DNA of 35,359 bases from Hoeflea sp. (GCF_014359905.1 NZ_JACIYP010000055.1:1-35359), one strand, 5' to 3'. Positions 8,366 to 15,659 are shown, counted from the stretch's first letter. Notes: generated by a model not told the origin, from the sequence alone. Translations and numbers: made by a program.

Positions 8366-8470
8366 GTCATCCCCGGCCCCCGAGCCGGGGATCCATTCCG
8401 TGATCCCTCCGGGGACACTGCAGGTGGAAGCATCACGGAATGGATCCTGGGGTCGGGGCCCCAGGATGAC
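8366..8470. repeat. Nested palindromic intergenic repeat (two 39-base arms)
   Basis: Arm 8366-8404 and arm 8432-8470 are reverse complements at 33 of 39 positions by hand count, with a 27-base centre. Each arm also contains its own perfect seven-base hairpin: CCCCGGC with GCCGGGG on the left, and CCTGGGG with CCCCAGG on the right. The mismatches between the long arms fall in these inner hairpins, while each inner hairpin stays perfect. The CATCC-rich ends and GGATCCATTCCGTGAT core resemble palindromic elements dispersed in rhizobial genomes, an identification made from memory. It may also terminate the upstream transcript. Confidence 0.75.
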
Positions 8471-9168
8471 GACGGCCGGGGGAGGCTACCGGGTTGGTGG
8501 GGGAGCGCCCTGCCCCCGCACGCGCCAAAACCCGCCGCGCGAAAACCTCGCCGGCGGTGTGCGGCAGTCTCGGCGTCCGGAGGCAATCCGGACTTGCGGG
8601 GCGCGTGGGCCTCTGGCCCGGGGTGGCATAAGAAAGGGGCTTGGCGCAGTTGCCCGCGCCCCGCCGGTGAGGAAATCCCACGCCTTCCGGGCGCGGGCGG
8701 GCTCTTCTTCCTGCGAGGCATGGCGCGAGCCCTGGCGGTTGTGTCGCGTTCGATCCTTCGGGAACCGAACACCGCCCTCTCCCACCCGCCCCCGACAGAA
8801 TAGACCCGTCAGACGCGGCAGGGACTTGCCGGGCCGGCGTTTGCGGTGACGCCGCGGCTCCCAGCCGGGCAGCCCGCCCGGACAGGGATGCGGATCAAAC
8901 GCCGCCGGGTGAGGATCGCGCCGCCCTGCCTCCCGTGAGAAAGGCGCGGGCGCCGCTTCCTGCAACCGGTTCCAGCCATTCGCGCAAAAACCCTTGCCCT
9001 GATCCACCGCGATCCGGCAGGTCCCCGCGCTGGCCGGGGTGTCCTCTTCGCAAGCTTCCGGCCCGCAGGTACGGCCCCCGCCAACCGGAACTCACCGCCT
9101 TCCGCCGGCCAGGGCTCCGTTCGCCCCGGCCATCCGTTGGGACGGAAGGTGGGGCCAGTATCGCATGG
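8471..9168. other. GC-rich gap with no convincing gene
   Basis: About 700 bases of very GC-rich DNA. Open frames exist on both strands (for example 8486-9007 on the minus strand), but their products are dominated by proline, arginine and glycine with no domain, and none has a good ribosome site. I found no tRNA arms or known structured RNA signature. It may be a decayed gene, a non-coding RNA locus or a boundary zone of the following island. Confidence 0.5.
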
Positions 9169-9214
9169 GGGGAAAGTGTGGGGAAATTTGGGGGGAAATT
9201 TCTTGGGGGATGTT
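9169..9214 (+). repeat. Phased GGGGAAATTT-like short repeats
   Basis: GGGGAAAGTG (9169-9178), GGGGAAATTT (9180-9189), GGGGAAATTT (9192-9201) and a looser GGGGGATGTTT (from about 9205) form a row with a period of 11 to 13 bases, close to one helical turn. They sit where composition changes from GC-rich to AT-rich. Such rows can be binding sites for a recombinase arm domain or another DNA-bending protein; the identity of the binder is a guess. Confidence 0.5.
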
Positions 9215-9383
9215 TCGACCGGTATGGGAGGGAAGCGGACTTTCGCTGTATTGCAAAATCATTGCCTGGCCATCGCCAATAGTGACTGACTGGTCGGAGT
9301 CAGTAGCTACTCGGCTTTATACAACAGGTTACGTGAACTGGTACCTCACCAACGACCCGCACAGGGCGATACTGGTCTAGGCG

Positions 9384-9403
9384 GTAATCTCAAACTAGAT
9401 TAC
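9384..9403. promoter_or_regulatory. Inverted repeat before the accessory operon
   Basis: GTAATCT and AGATTAC form perfect seven-base arms around a six-base spacer. The site lies about 100 bases before the first gene of the three-gene cassette, in otherwise featureless AT-richer DNA, and could be an operator for that operon. No adjacent regulator gene was found. Confidence 0.35.
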
Positions 9404-9502
9404 AACGCGAAACAGGATACGATAGGGGCGTTCGATACAAAATTAACCGGGGGTATCGGTTGCAAGACAAATCGTTCTGAAACTTTGTTCGCCTCAAGAA
9501 TA

Positions 9503-10243
9503 ATGGTGAGCTTGTTCTGCGCATCAAAATTGGTAATTCAGTTTCTTTCAGAGCGTGGTTGTGCTCTACGGTTTGTTTTTCCGCGACATTTTCTTACAGG
9601 TTCATCGATGAGAGCTTTTGAAGCAGGCGCCTTGAATTTGGGTGCAGACGCATCTCAGGTTGTTGCGCATATCTGCCGACGCCACGATATCAAAGAAGTA
9701 ATAATGCTTTGCCATCCGGCGTCCACAAATTGGCGTCAACGCTTTACGACGACAAAGCAAAGACTGGAGAATTTGGAGGCGTGCCTTGAGTACAAGACCG
9801 CCGAAAGGCAATCGGTAAGTCTTTTGACAGAGCAAGTGTCAAAGCTTGGGACAGATGGCTTGATGGCGACCTGTGAGGCCGCATTCAGTGGCGGCGTCAT
9901 GTCTATGACGTCTTCGGTCAAAAACGGTTCCTTCCACATCCCTATGATGAACTTACATCCTAACGATGGCGTGTTGATTGAGGACATTTTGAATTTTATC
10001 CGCAAAATTTACCCAAATAAATCAGGATACCTGCTTAGCAGTGGGCGTCATTTTCACTATTATGGAGATTTTATGATAGATGAAAATGGCTGGAGGGAAC
10101 TTATAGGAAACTTTTTGATAGCCTATGATTTTGTCCATCCTGGATACTGCGGGTTCAGGATGTTTGATGGATTTTCAACATTAAGGCTCACCACTCACCC
10201 TGTTTTTAAACCACATATTCCGAGGGTTGTTGCTGCAATATGA
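9503..10243 (+). CDS. Primase-like (archaeo-eukaryotic primase fold) protein of an accessory cassette
   Basis: 246 residues from ATG 9503. Three blocks in the C-terminal half resemble archaeo-eukaryotic primase-like proteins, what I recall as primase 1D-like: HIPMMNLHP at 145-153, SSGRHFHYYG at 179-188, and DGFSTLRLT at 222-230. The first block is where such proteins normally carry an acidic metal site (often MIDF or MLDF); here it reads MMNL, so catalysis may be lost or altered. The assignment is from memory of motifs and remains tentative. The start is uncertain: ATG 9608 (211 residues) has a weak CAGG ribosome site, while residues just before it (LRFVFPRHFLTG) read like real protein. G+C is far below the surroundings (43 of 120 bases at 9961-10080). 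It overlaps the next gene by four bases (ATGA). Confidence 0.55.
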   Translation: MVSLFCASKLVIQFLSERGCALRFVFPRHFLTGSSMRAFEAGALNLGADASQVVAHICRRHDIKEVIMLCHPASTNWRQRFTTTKQRLENLEACLEYKTAERQSVSLLTEQVSKLGTDGLMATCEAAFSGGVMSMTSSVKNGSFHIPMMNLHPNDGVLIEDILNFIRKIYPNKSGYLLSSGRHFHYYGDFMIDENGWRELIGNFLIAYDFVHPGYCGFRMFDGFSTLRLTTHPVFKPHIPRVVAAI

Positions 10244-10974
10244 AATATTTTAGTAGCACATTTAGCCTATTCATTTGGGTTATATCTGCCATAGTTGCTC
10301 TCGCAGCTTGGTCCCAATTAGATTTCTCAAGTTGGATAGATGGCTTCATTCATGGGGCTAATGCCCAAGAAAGATTTGCCAATCTAGTTTGGTGGGTCAA
10401 TGTCGCGTTCAAATTCTTGCTCACAGTGGTCATTTTTGGAACCTGTCTGCTGTGCACCAACGAAGGCCAAAAAAGCTTCTCTTACGAACAGCTGGCCGAC
10501 GAAATTTTTAAGGAGCGCAACAAAAAAATTAAGATCGAATTGATTGGTTACTCTCTCGGGTTTGCGAATCCAATTAAGTTGCGACTTGAAGAAAACCCTT
10601 GGAAGGACTTGGAAGTCACCATCTTCACCATGAAGGCGGCTACCATTCTAGAGAACTTCGCGGAACAAAAGTCGCTTGAACATCGGGTGCAGGTGATATC
10701 AGAAAGGTTGGATGAATGGAGGGCGCTTTTTAGTGAAAGAAAGCTCGGTTCACTCTCAGTTGAGGAGGTCTCTGAACTAATGCCGTTTGCAGCTGTTGTG
10801 ATTGGCGAAGACCGCTTGTTCGTATCAAATTATAAATGGACAACTGACGATGGCCGACTGACCCTTAACAAAGTTGCGGCCCCAAAAAGGCTTTTCTTTG
10901 AGATAAGCAATGTGGATGGAGCGTACGAGACTGTGATGGCAGTCATAAAGACGTTTAGGCGACACGTTGGATAA
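10240..10974 (+). CDS. Two-TM membrane protein of the accessory cassette, function unknown
   Basis: 244 residues. Two hydrophobic helices lie at about 8-25 and 50-72, followed by a soluble domain of about 170 residues, probably cytosolic. That domain alternates predicted strands and helices (IKIELIGYSL, LEVTIFTM, FAAVVIGEDRLFVSN, RLFFEISN), a pattern reminiscent of phospholipase-D-like folds, but no HxK motif is visible, so it would be a non-catalytic relative at best. I do not recognise the family. ATG 10240 overlaps the previous stop in an ATGA and no well-spaced ribosome site is present, so it is probably translated by coupling. Membrane anchoring makes it the likely effector or sensor of the cassette; this is inference. 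Codon use is AT-rich like its neighbours. Confidence 0.65.
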   Translation: MKYFSSTFSLFIWVISAIVALAAWSQLDFSSWIDGFIHGANAQERFANLVWWVNVAFKFLLTVVIFGTCLLCTNEGQKSFSYEQLADEIFKERNKKIKIELIGYSLGFANPIKLRLEENPWKDLEVTIFTMKAATILENFAEQKSLEHRVQVISERLDEWRALFSERKLGSLSVEEVSELMPFAAVVIGEDRLFVSNYKWTTDDGRLTLNKVAAPKRLFFEISNVDGAYETVMAVIKTFRRHVG

Positions 10975-11518
10975 CGCTGTTCTCATAGAGTTGAGAGACT
11001 ACGTGCACCAGATACATCGGGGGCAAACCCGAAGGGGGGGCGAGCCGTATTTTAATCATCTCATTGAGGTCGAGGAATTATGCCGCCAATTGCTCGAACA
11101 GAATGAATTCGGTCTTCAAGGTGAAAACAACCGATTTGATATTCTTGCAACGGCCTTACTTCACGATAGCATCGAAGACACGGCGACTGACTATGAAGAC
11201 GTCTTGCGCGTGGCCAATCGCCAAGTCGCAGATTGGGTCGGCTTGCTTTCTGAGGATAAGAGAAAACCAAAAAAAATCCGTCGACTTGAGTACCTTGATG
11301 TATTGGGATCGACTTGCTTCGTGGTGCAAACTATTAAGCTTGCAGACGTCTACTCAAACTTGTCAGGCGTAAATTTCAGCGAAGAAAGGGATTGGATTCT
11401 TGAGTATTTAGAACGCTCAAAGCAAGTACTTGAAAAATTGCAATTGGTGAGACATCTTAACCTTTTTACTCAAAGTCAAGAGACTATCTCAAAAATTAAA
11501 TCGCAATTATCTCTCTAG
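10967..11518 (+). CDS. Stand-alone HD hydrolase of RelA/SpoT (small alarmone hydrolase) type
   Basis: 183 residues from TTG 10967, with AGG seven bases upstream; the start overlaps the previous gene by eight bases. The protein is an HD phosphohydrolase of the (p)ppGpp hydrolase class: RRGGEPYFNH with H31, LLHDSIEDT with H66, D67, E70 and D71, and KLADVYSNL with K124, D127 and N131. In MESH1 and SpoT these are the manganese ligands and catalytic pair, so all key residues appear kept. The RelA/SpoT synthetase, TGS and ACT domains are absent. The expected reaction is removal of a 3'-pyrophosphate from an alarmone or a related nucleotide. Being last in a three-gene overlapping operon, it may degrade or tune a nucleotide made or sensed by its partners. 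The AT-rich composition suggests transfer. Confidence 0.8.
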   Translation: MDNAVLIELRDYVHQIHRGQTRRGGEPYFNHLIEVEELCRQLLEQNEFGLQGENNRFDILATALLHDSIEDTATDYEDVLRVANRQVADWVGLLSEDKRKPKKIRRLEYLDVLGSTCFVVQTIKLADVYSNLSGVNFSEERDWILEYLERSKQVLEKLQLVRHLNLFTQSQETISKIKSQLSL

Positions 11519-11757
11519 ATCTTAGTGGTTCCAGTACTCTCATTCTGGCCGTAACTGCTCTCGAAACTGCCTTGTCAAAAGCATTTTGGGCTATCCATCC
11601 TGCTGTCCTGCTGTCCTGCGGCTAAAGGAAACCAGTTGAATGTCCGCTTAGGGCCGAAAATGCCCTACTGCGGCCGCAACCGCAAAGCACCCCACCTTGC
11701 CCAAACCCCCATCCCCCTCTACCACGTAGGCCTCCGCTCCTCGCATCCGGGCCCGCC

Positions 11758-12819
11758 GTGACACGCATCATCCTCCGCTCCCTCCTCCTCATCGGTCTCG
11801 CCGCCTTACTCGCCGGCTGCACCGGCGTGGGCTATTACGCGGAGTCGCTGGGCGGGCATTTGCGGATCATGGCGGCCCGGCAGGATGTGGCGGGGCTGGT
11901 GGCGGATCCGGAGACGCCCGGGGCGCTGAGGGCGCGGATGGTTTCGGCGAGCGCGATAAGGCAGTTTGCCAGTGACGCGCTCGACCTGCCCGACAACAGA
12001 AGCTATCGCTCCTATGTCGACATCGGCCGCGATTACGTGACGATCGCGGTCTATGCGGCGCCGGAATTCTCGCTGGCGCCGGTGGCCAAATGCTTTCCGG
12101 TGTTCGGCTGCGTGCCCTACCAGGCGTTCTTCTCGTCAGACAATGCCAGGAAAGAGGCGACCGCGCTTCAGGCGCGGGGGCTCGACGTGCATGTGTCGGG
12201 CGTCACCGCCTATTCGACGCTGGGCTGGACCAGCGACCCGCTGCTGTCGACAATGTTCCGCGACGACGAGACCTCGGTGGCGGCGCTGATCTTTCACGAG
12301 CTCGCCCATCAACGCGTCTATGTGCAGGACGACAGCGCCTTCAACGAGGCCTTCGCGACGGCCGTGGAGACCAGCGGCGTGCGCCAATGGCTGCGGGCTC
12401 AGGGCGACGCCGAGGGCCTGCGCCGCTACGAGGCGGCCCGCGCGCGCAGCGCCGATTTCCTCGGCCTCATCGCTCAGACCCGCAGGGAGCTTAAAGCCGT
12501 CTACCGCGGCCCGGGCACGGAGGCGCAAAAACGGGCGGGAAAGGACGCGGCGATCGCGCGGCTCGGGCAGCGCTTCCGGCGGATGCGCGAGGGCCGCTGG
12601 AACGGATTCAGCGGCTTTGACGGCTGGTTCGCGGCGCCGGTCAACAACGCACGGCTTGCCGCAACCGGCGTCTACAACGATTTGGTGCCCGCCTTCCTGA
12701 GGCTGTTCGCGCTGTGCGGGAGCGACTACCGGCGATTCTACGCGGTCGTTGCCCGGATCGGCGAGCTGGAGCGAGAGGACAGGGCCGGCGCGCTGGAGGT
12801 GGCGAAGGGCTGCGGGTGA
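11758..12819 (+). CDS. Putative aminopeptidase lipoprotein (HELAH zinc protease-like)
   Basis: 353 residues from GTG 11758. The N-terminus is a lipoprotein signal peptide with lipobox LLAGC, cysteine 21 being the lipidation site. The HELAHQ motif at 180-185 supplies two zinc histidines and the catalytic glutamate, with a further acidic segment NEAFATAVE about 16 residues later, the gluzincin arrangement. This matches the conserved proteobacterial family annotated as putative aminopeptidase (COG4324). It probably acts on peptides in the periplasm from an inner- or outer-membrane anchor. The start has no strong ribosome site. Codon use returns to GC-rich here, so the accessory island ends upstream, between about 11519 and 11700. 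It is convergent with the enoyl-CoA hydratase gene, with a palindromic repeat between them. Confidence 0.85.
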   Translation: MTRIILRSLLLIGLAALLAGCTGVGYYAESLGGHLRIMAARQDVAGLVADPETPGALRARMVSASAIRQFASDALDLPDNRSYRSYVDIGRDYVTIAVYAAPEFSLAPVAKCFPVFGCVPYQAFFSSDNARKEATALQARGLDVHVSGVTAYSTLGWTSDPLLSTMFRDDETSVAALIFHELAHQRVYVQDDSAFNEAFATAVETSGVRQWLRAQGDAEGLRRYEAARARSADFLGLIAQTRRELKAVYRGPGTEAQKRAGKDAAIARLGQRFRRMREGRWNGFSGFDGWFAAPVNNARLAATGVYNDLVPAFLRLFALCGSDYRRFYAVVARIGELEREDRAGALEVAKGCG

Positions 12820-12828
12820 GGCCTTCAG

Positions 12829-12951
12829 ATCTCCTCCCTTGCGGGGGAGATGTCACGAAGTGACAGAGGGGGGTGAAGCCCCGCCTTCCGTGATTGCCGC
12901 CTTTCCCCCCTCTGTCGGATACGCCGACATCTCCCCCGCAAGGGGGGAGAT
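12829..12951. repeat. Nested palindromic intergenic repeat between convergent genes
   Basis: Arms at 12829-12873 and 12905-12951 are close reverse complements. Each contains a CTCC-rich stem around TTGCGGGGGAG and a second inner hairpin: TGTCAC-GAA-GTGACA in the left arm, TGTCGG-ATACG-CCGACA in the right arm. The two inner stems differ in sequence yet both are perfect, i.e. compensatory change. The GATCTCC...GGGGGAGATGTC theme is widespread in rhizobial intergenic DNA (from memory). Sitting between two converging genes, it could terminate both transcripts. Confidence 0.8.
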
Positions 12952-12980
12952 TGGGCAGTCGCGGACGGCGGCCCGTCCCC

Positions 12981-13739
12981 CTACTTCTTGCGCGCCATGA
13001 AGGCCTGGAAGGCGGCGAGCGCCTCGGCGCTCTTGAGCTGGGCGGCGAAGAGCTCGCCCTCCTCGCGGATGCGGGCGGCGACCAGGTCGGGGTCGGGCTT
13101 GAGCAGGCGGCGGGCGAGGGCAAGCGCCTTGGGCGGCTTCTGGGCGAGGTGATCGGCGGCGGCGAAGACTTCCGCTTCGAGCTCGTCGGCGGAGACGGTC
13201 TTGTAGATGAGACCGGTGCGCTCGGCCTCCTCGCCCGAGACCGGGAGACCGGCGCACAGCAGCGCGAAGGCCTTCTGGTGGCCCATCACGGCAGGCGCAA
13301 GCAGGCTGGAGCCGGCCTCGGGCACCAGCGCCAGGTCGACAAACGGCGTGTGAAAGCGCGAGCCGGGCGTGGCGAAGGTCAGGTCGCAATGCATGTGGAT
13401 GGTGGTACCGATGCCGATCGCCAGCCCGTCGACGCCGGAGACGATGGGCTTGGCGAGGCTCGCCAGAGCCATCAGGAAATCGGACACTTCGGACCCGGTG
13501 GCGGCGCCCATGGCGACGGCCATGAAATCCTGCATGTCGTTGCCCGACGAGAATGCCCCAGGCGTGCCGAGGATCACGTGCACCCGCACCGCAGGGTCCG
13601 CCTCGCCGTCGGCGAGCGCGCTCGCCATGGCCGCATACATGGCGCGGGTGATGGCGTTCTTCTTGTCGGGCCGGTTGAAGCGGATGACGTTGACGGCGCC
13701 GGCGTCGCCCGCGCGCTCGATGAGAATGTGGTCGGTCAT
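12981..13739 (-). CDS. Enoyl-CoA hydratase/isomerase family protein
   Basis: A 252-residue crotonase-fold protein. The oxyanion-hole segments are GTPGAFSSGNDM (near 58-69) and SGVDGLAIGIG (near 100-110), and an active-site glutamate is present in LVPEAGSSLL. The family hydrates or isomerises enoyl-CoA thioesters in fatty-acid or branched-chain catabolism. It follows the acyl-CoA dehydrogenase gene on the same strand after 61 bases and has a GGGGA ribosome site, so the two should be cotranscribed and catalyse successive steps, dehydrogenation then hydration. The C-terminal FMARKK ending is intact. Exact substrate chain cannot be read. Confidence 0.9.
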   Translation of the reverse strand: MTDHILIERAGDAGAVNVIRFNRPDKKNAITRAMYAAMASALADGEADPAVRVHVILGTPGAFSSGNDMQDFMAVAMGAATGSEVSDFLMALASLAKPIVSGVDGLAIGIGTTIHMHCDLTFATPGSRFHTPFVDLALVPEAGSSLLAPAVMGHQKAFALLCAGLPVSGEEAERTGLIYKTVSADELEAEVFAAADHLAQKPPKALALARRLLKPDPDLVAARIREEGELFAAQLKSAEALAAFQAFMARKK

Positions 13740-13800
13740 GTCTGTCCCCTGGGGTGATCGGGCCGGGATAATCGGACCGGGAAGCGGCGGCTCGGGATGA

Positions 13801-15582
13801 TCAGCCGAGCGCCGCGCCGGCGTTTTCGAGGCAGGCGGCGCCGGCGGTGGCGCTCGACAGGAGCCCGCCGGTCAGGGGCGCCAGATTGGCCGCGGCGAAG
13901 CGGGCGAGCGCCGCCCTGCCCTGGGCTTCCGGCGCGTCCGAACCCGCCAGCGCGCCGCGGGCGAGCATGGCGACGGTGGCGGTCAGGCCGAAGAGCCTGA
14001 GATAGGGCGTGGCGCCGGCGAGCGCATCGGTCTGGCGGCCGTCGGCCATCGCCGCCTGCATGTAGGCGGTGGCCGTCTCGAGATCGGCGATGGCCGCGTC
14101 GAGCCGGTCGGCGACACCCTCGAGCGCCGGGGTGGTGGAGGCGCGGGCCGCCTCGGCGTCGGCCTTGAAATCGGCGATCAGCCGGCCCACCGTCTCGCCG
14201 CCCGCGAGCGGCAGCTTGCGGGTGACGAGATCGATCGCCTGGATGCCGTTGGTGCCCTCGTAGATCGGCGCGATGCGGGAATCGCGCAACAGCCGGGCGG
14301 CGCCGGTTTCCTCGATAAAACCCATGCCACCATGCACCTGCACGCCGAGCGAGGCGACCTCCATGCCGATGTCGGTGGAAAACGCCTTGGCGATGGGCGT
14401 GATCAGGCCGGCGCGCTCGGACCAGGCCTTGGCCTCGTCACCTTCGCTGACGCGGGCCATGTCGAGCGCCTCGGCGCAGGAATAGCAGATGGCGCGCGCG
14501 CCCTGGGTCAGCGCCTTCATGGTCATCAGCATGCGTGCGACATCCGGATGCTCGATGATCGGGCTCATGCCCTCGCCGGAAAAACCCGGCGCGCGGCCCT
14601 GGGTGCGGTCCTTCGCATAGGCAATCGCCTTCTGGGTGGCGGTCTCGGCGATGGCCACGCCCTGCATGCCGACGGCAAGACGGGCATTGTTCATCATGGT
14701 GAACATGCAGGCGAGCCCGCGGTTCTCCTCGCCGATCAGCCAGCCGATGGCGCCGGGCGTGTCGCCGAACTTGCCGTCGCCATAGATCATGGTGCAGGTG
14801 GGCGAGGCATGGATGCCGAGCTTGTGCTCGAGGCCGGAGCAGAACACGTCGTTGCGCTCGCCGAGCGCGCCGTCGTCACTGACAAAGAATTTCGGCACCA
14901 GGAACAGCGAGATGCCGCGGGTGCCGGCCGGCGCATCGGGCAGCCGCGCGAGCACCAGATGGACAATGTTGTCGGTGAAATCGTGCTCGCCATAGGTGAT
15001 GTAGATCTTCTGGCCGAAGATCCGGTAGGTGCCGTCGCCCACGGGTTCGGCGCGGGCCTTCAAGGCATTGAGGTCGGAGCCCGCCTGCGGTTCGGTCAGG
15101 TTCATCGTCCCCATCCACTCGCCGGTGACGAGCTTTTCGAGATATTTGGCCTTGAGCTCGTCCGAGGCGTGCTTGTCGAGCGCCTCGACGGCGCCCATGG
15201 TCAGCGTCGGGCCGATGCCGAAGGCGAGAGATCCGGAATTCCACATCTCGAGTGCGGCCACCGAGAGCAGCATCGGCAGGCCCTGCCCGCCGAATTCCTC
15301 GGGTCCGGTCAGGCCGTTCCAGCCGCCGTCGATCCAGCTGCGGTAGAGTTCCTTCCAGCCCGGCGGCGTGGTGACCGCGCCGTCCTTGAGGATGGCGCCA
15401 TGGGTGTCGCCGATCTCGTTCAAGGGCGCGACCTCGTCGGTGGCGAAGCGTCCGGCCTCGGCCAGGATGGCGTCGACAAGATCCTCGCCCAGATCGCCGA
15501 ACCGGCCGGCTTCGAGCGCCTTGCCAAGGCCCGCCACGGATTTGAGCGTGTGAGCGATTTCCTCTACCGGCGCACGATACAT
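13801..15582 (-). CDS. Acyl-CoA dehydrogenase, long DmdC-like subfamily
   Basis: 593 residues, clearly longer than the roughly 380 of ordinary acyl-CoA dehydrogenases; the extra C-terminal domain and motif set fit the subfamily that includes 3-methylmercaptopropionyl-CoA dehydrogenase (DmdC). The FAD-binding MNLTEPQAGSD is present, and the catalytic base is expected at E442 in APIYEGTNGIQ. It oxidises an acyl-CoA to the 2-enoyl-CoA, passing electrons to electron-transfer flavoprotein. A strong GGAGGAG site precedes ATG. Upstream at 15644-15659 is a perfect palindrome of LiuR type, suggesting induction by branched-chain or fatty acyl-CoA metabolites. Whether the true substrate is methylthiopropionyl-CoA, a branched acyl-CoA or a straight-chain one is not decidable here. 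Confidence 0.9.
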   Translation of the reverse strand: MYRAPVEEIAHTLKSVAGLGKALEAGRFGDLGEDLVDAILAEAGRFATDEVAPLNEIGDTHGAILKDGAVTTPPGWKELYRSWIDGGWNGLTGPEEFGGQGLPMLLSVAALEMWNSGSLAFGIGPTLTMGAVEALDKHASDELKAKYLEKLVTGEWMGTMNLTEPQAGSDLNALKARAEPVGDGTYRIFGQKIYITYGEHDFTDNIVHLVLARLPDAPAGTRGISLFLVPKFFVSDDGALGERNDVFCSGLEHKLGIHASPTCTMIYGDGKFGDTPGAIGWLIGEENRGLACMFTMMNNARLAVGMQGVAIAETATQKAIAYAKDRTQGRAPGFSGEGMSPIIEHPDVARMLMTMKALTQGARAICYSCAEALDMARVSEGDEAKAWSERAGLITPIAKAFSTDIGMEVASLGVQVHGGMGFIEETGAARLLRDSRIAPIYEGTNGIQAIDLVTRKLPLAGGETVGRLIADFKADAEAARASTTPALEGVADRLDAAIADLETATAYMQAAMADGRQTDALAGATPYLRLFGLTATVAMLARGALAGSDAPEAQGRAALARFAAANLAPLTGGLLSSATAGAACLENAGAALG

Positions 15583-15643
15583 GGTGTCTCCTCCATCAGG
15601 TCCGACTGCGACGCAATTTTATCCGCGCCATGGCTAGGTGGTT

Positions 15644-15659
15644 TTGACGTAAACGTCAA
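15644..15659. promoter_or_regulatory. LiuR-type (MerR family) operator, TTGACGTAAACGTCAA
   Basis: A 16-base site with perfect seven-base arms TTGACGT and ACGTCAA and a two-base centre, 62 bases before the acyl-CoA dehydrogenase start. It closely resembles the operators described for LiuR-type MerR regulators of branched-chain amino acid and acyl-CoA catabolism in proteobacteria. That fits the acyl-CoA dehydrogenase/hydratase operon it precedes. The divergent tsaC start is 185 bases away, so tsaC is a less likely target. No MerR gene is in the window. Confidence 0.65.

Noticed and set aside
6523..8772. 749-codon minus-strand frame across tlyA and the RNA methyltransferase
   Set aside because: It is antisense to two motif-confirmed genes and the product is low-complexity arginine/histidine/proline.
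8486..9007. 173-codon minus-strand frame in the GC-rich gap
   Set aside because: There is no other gene here, but the product is proline/arginine/glycine-rich, has no domain and no ribosome site; I kept the region as unassigned.
9290..9484. Further upstream extension of the primase-like frame
   Set aside because: The frame is open back to a stop at 9287, but there is no ATG, GTG or TTG in it and the residues do not look like part of the family.
11600..11625. Short tandem CTGCTGTC-like repeat after the HD hydrolase gene
   Set aside because: Only about two units; not distinguishable from chance.
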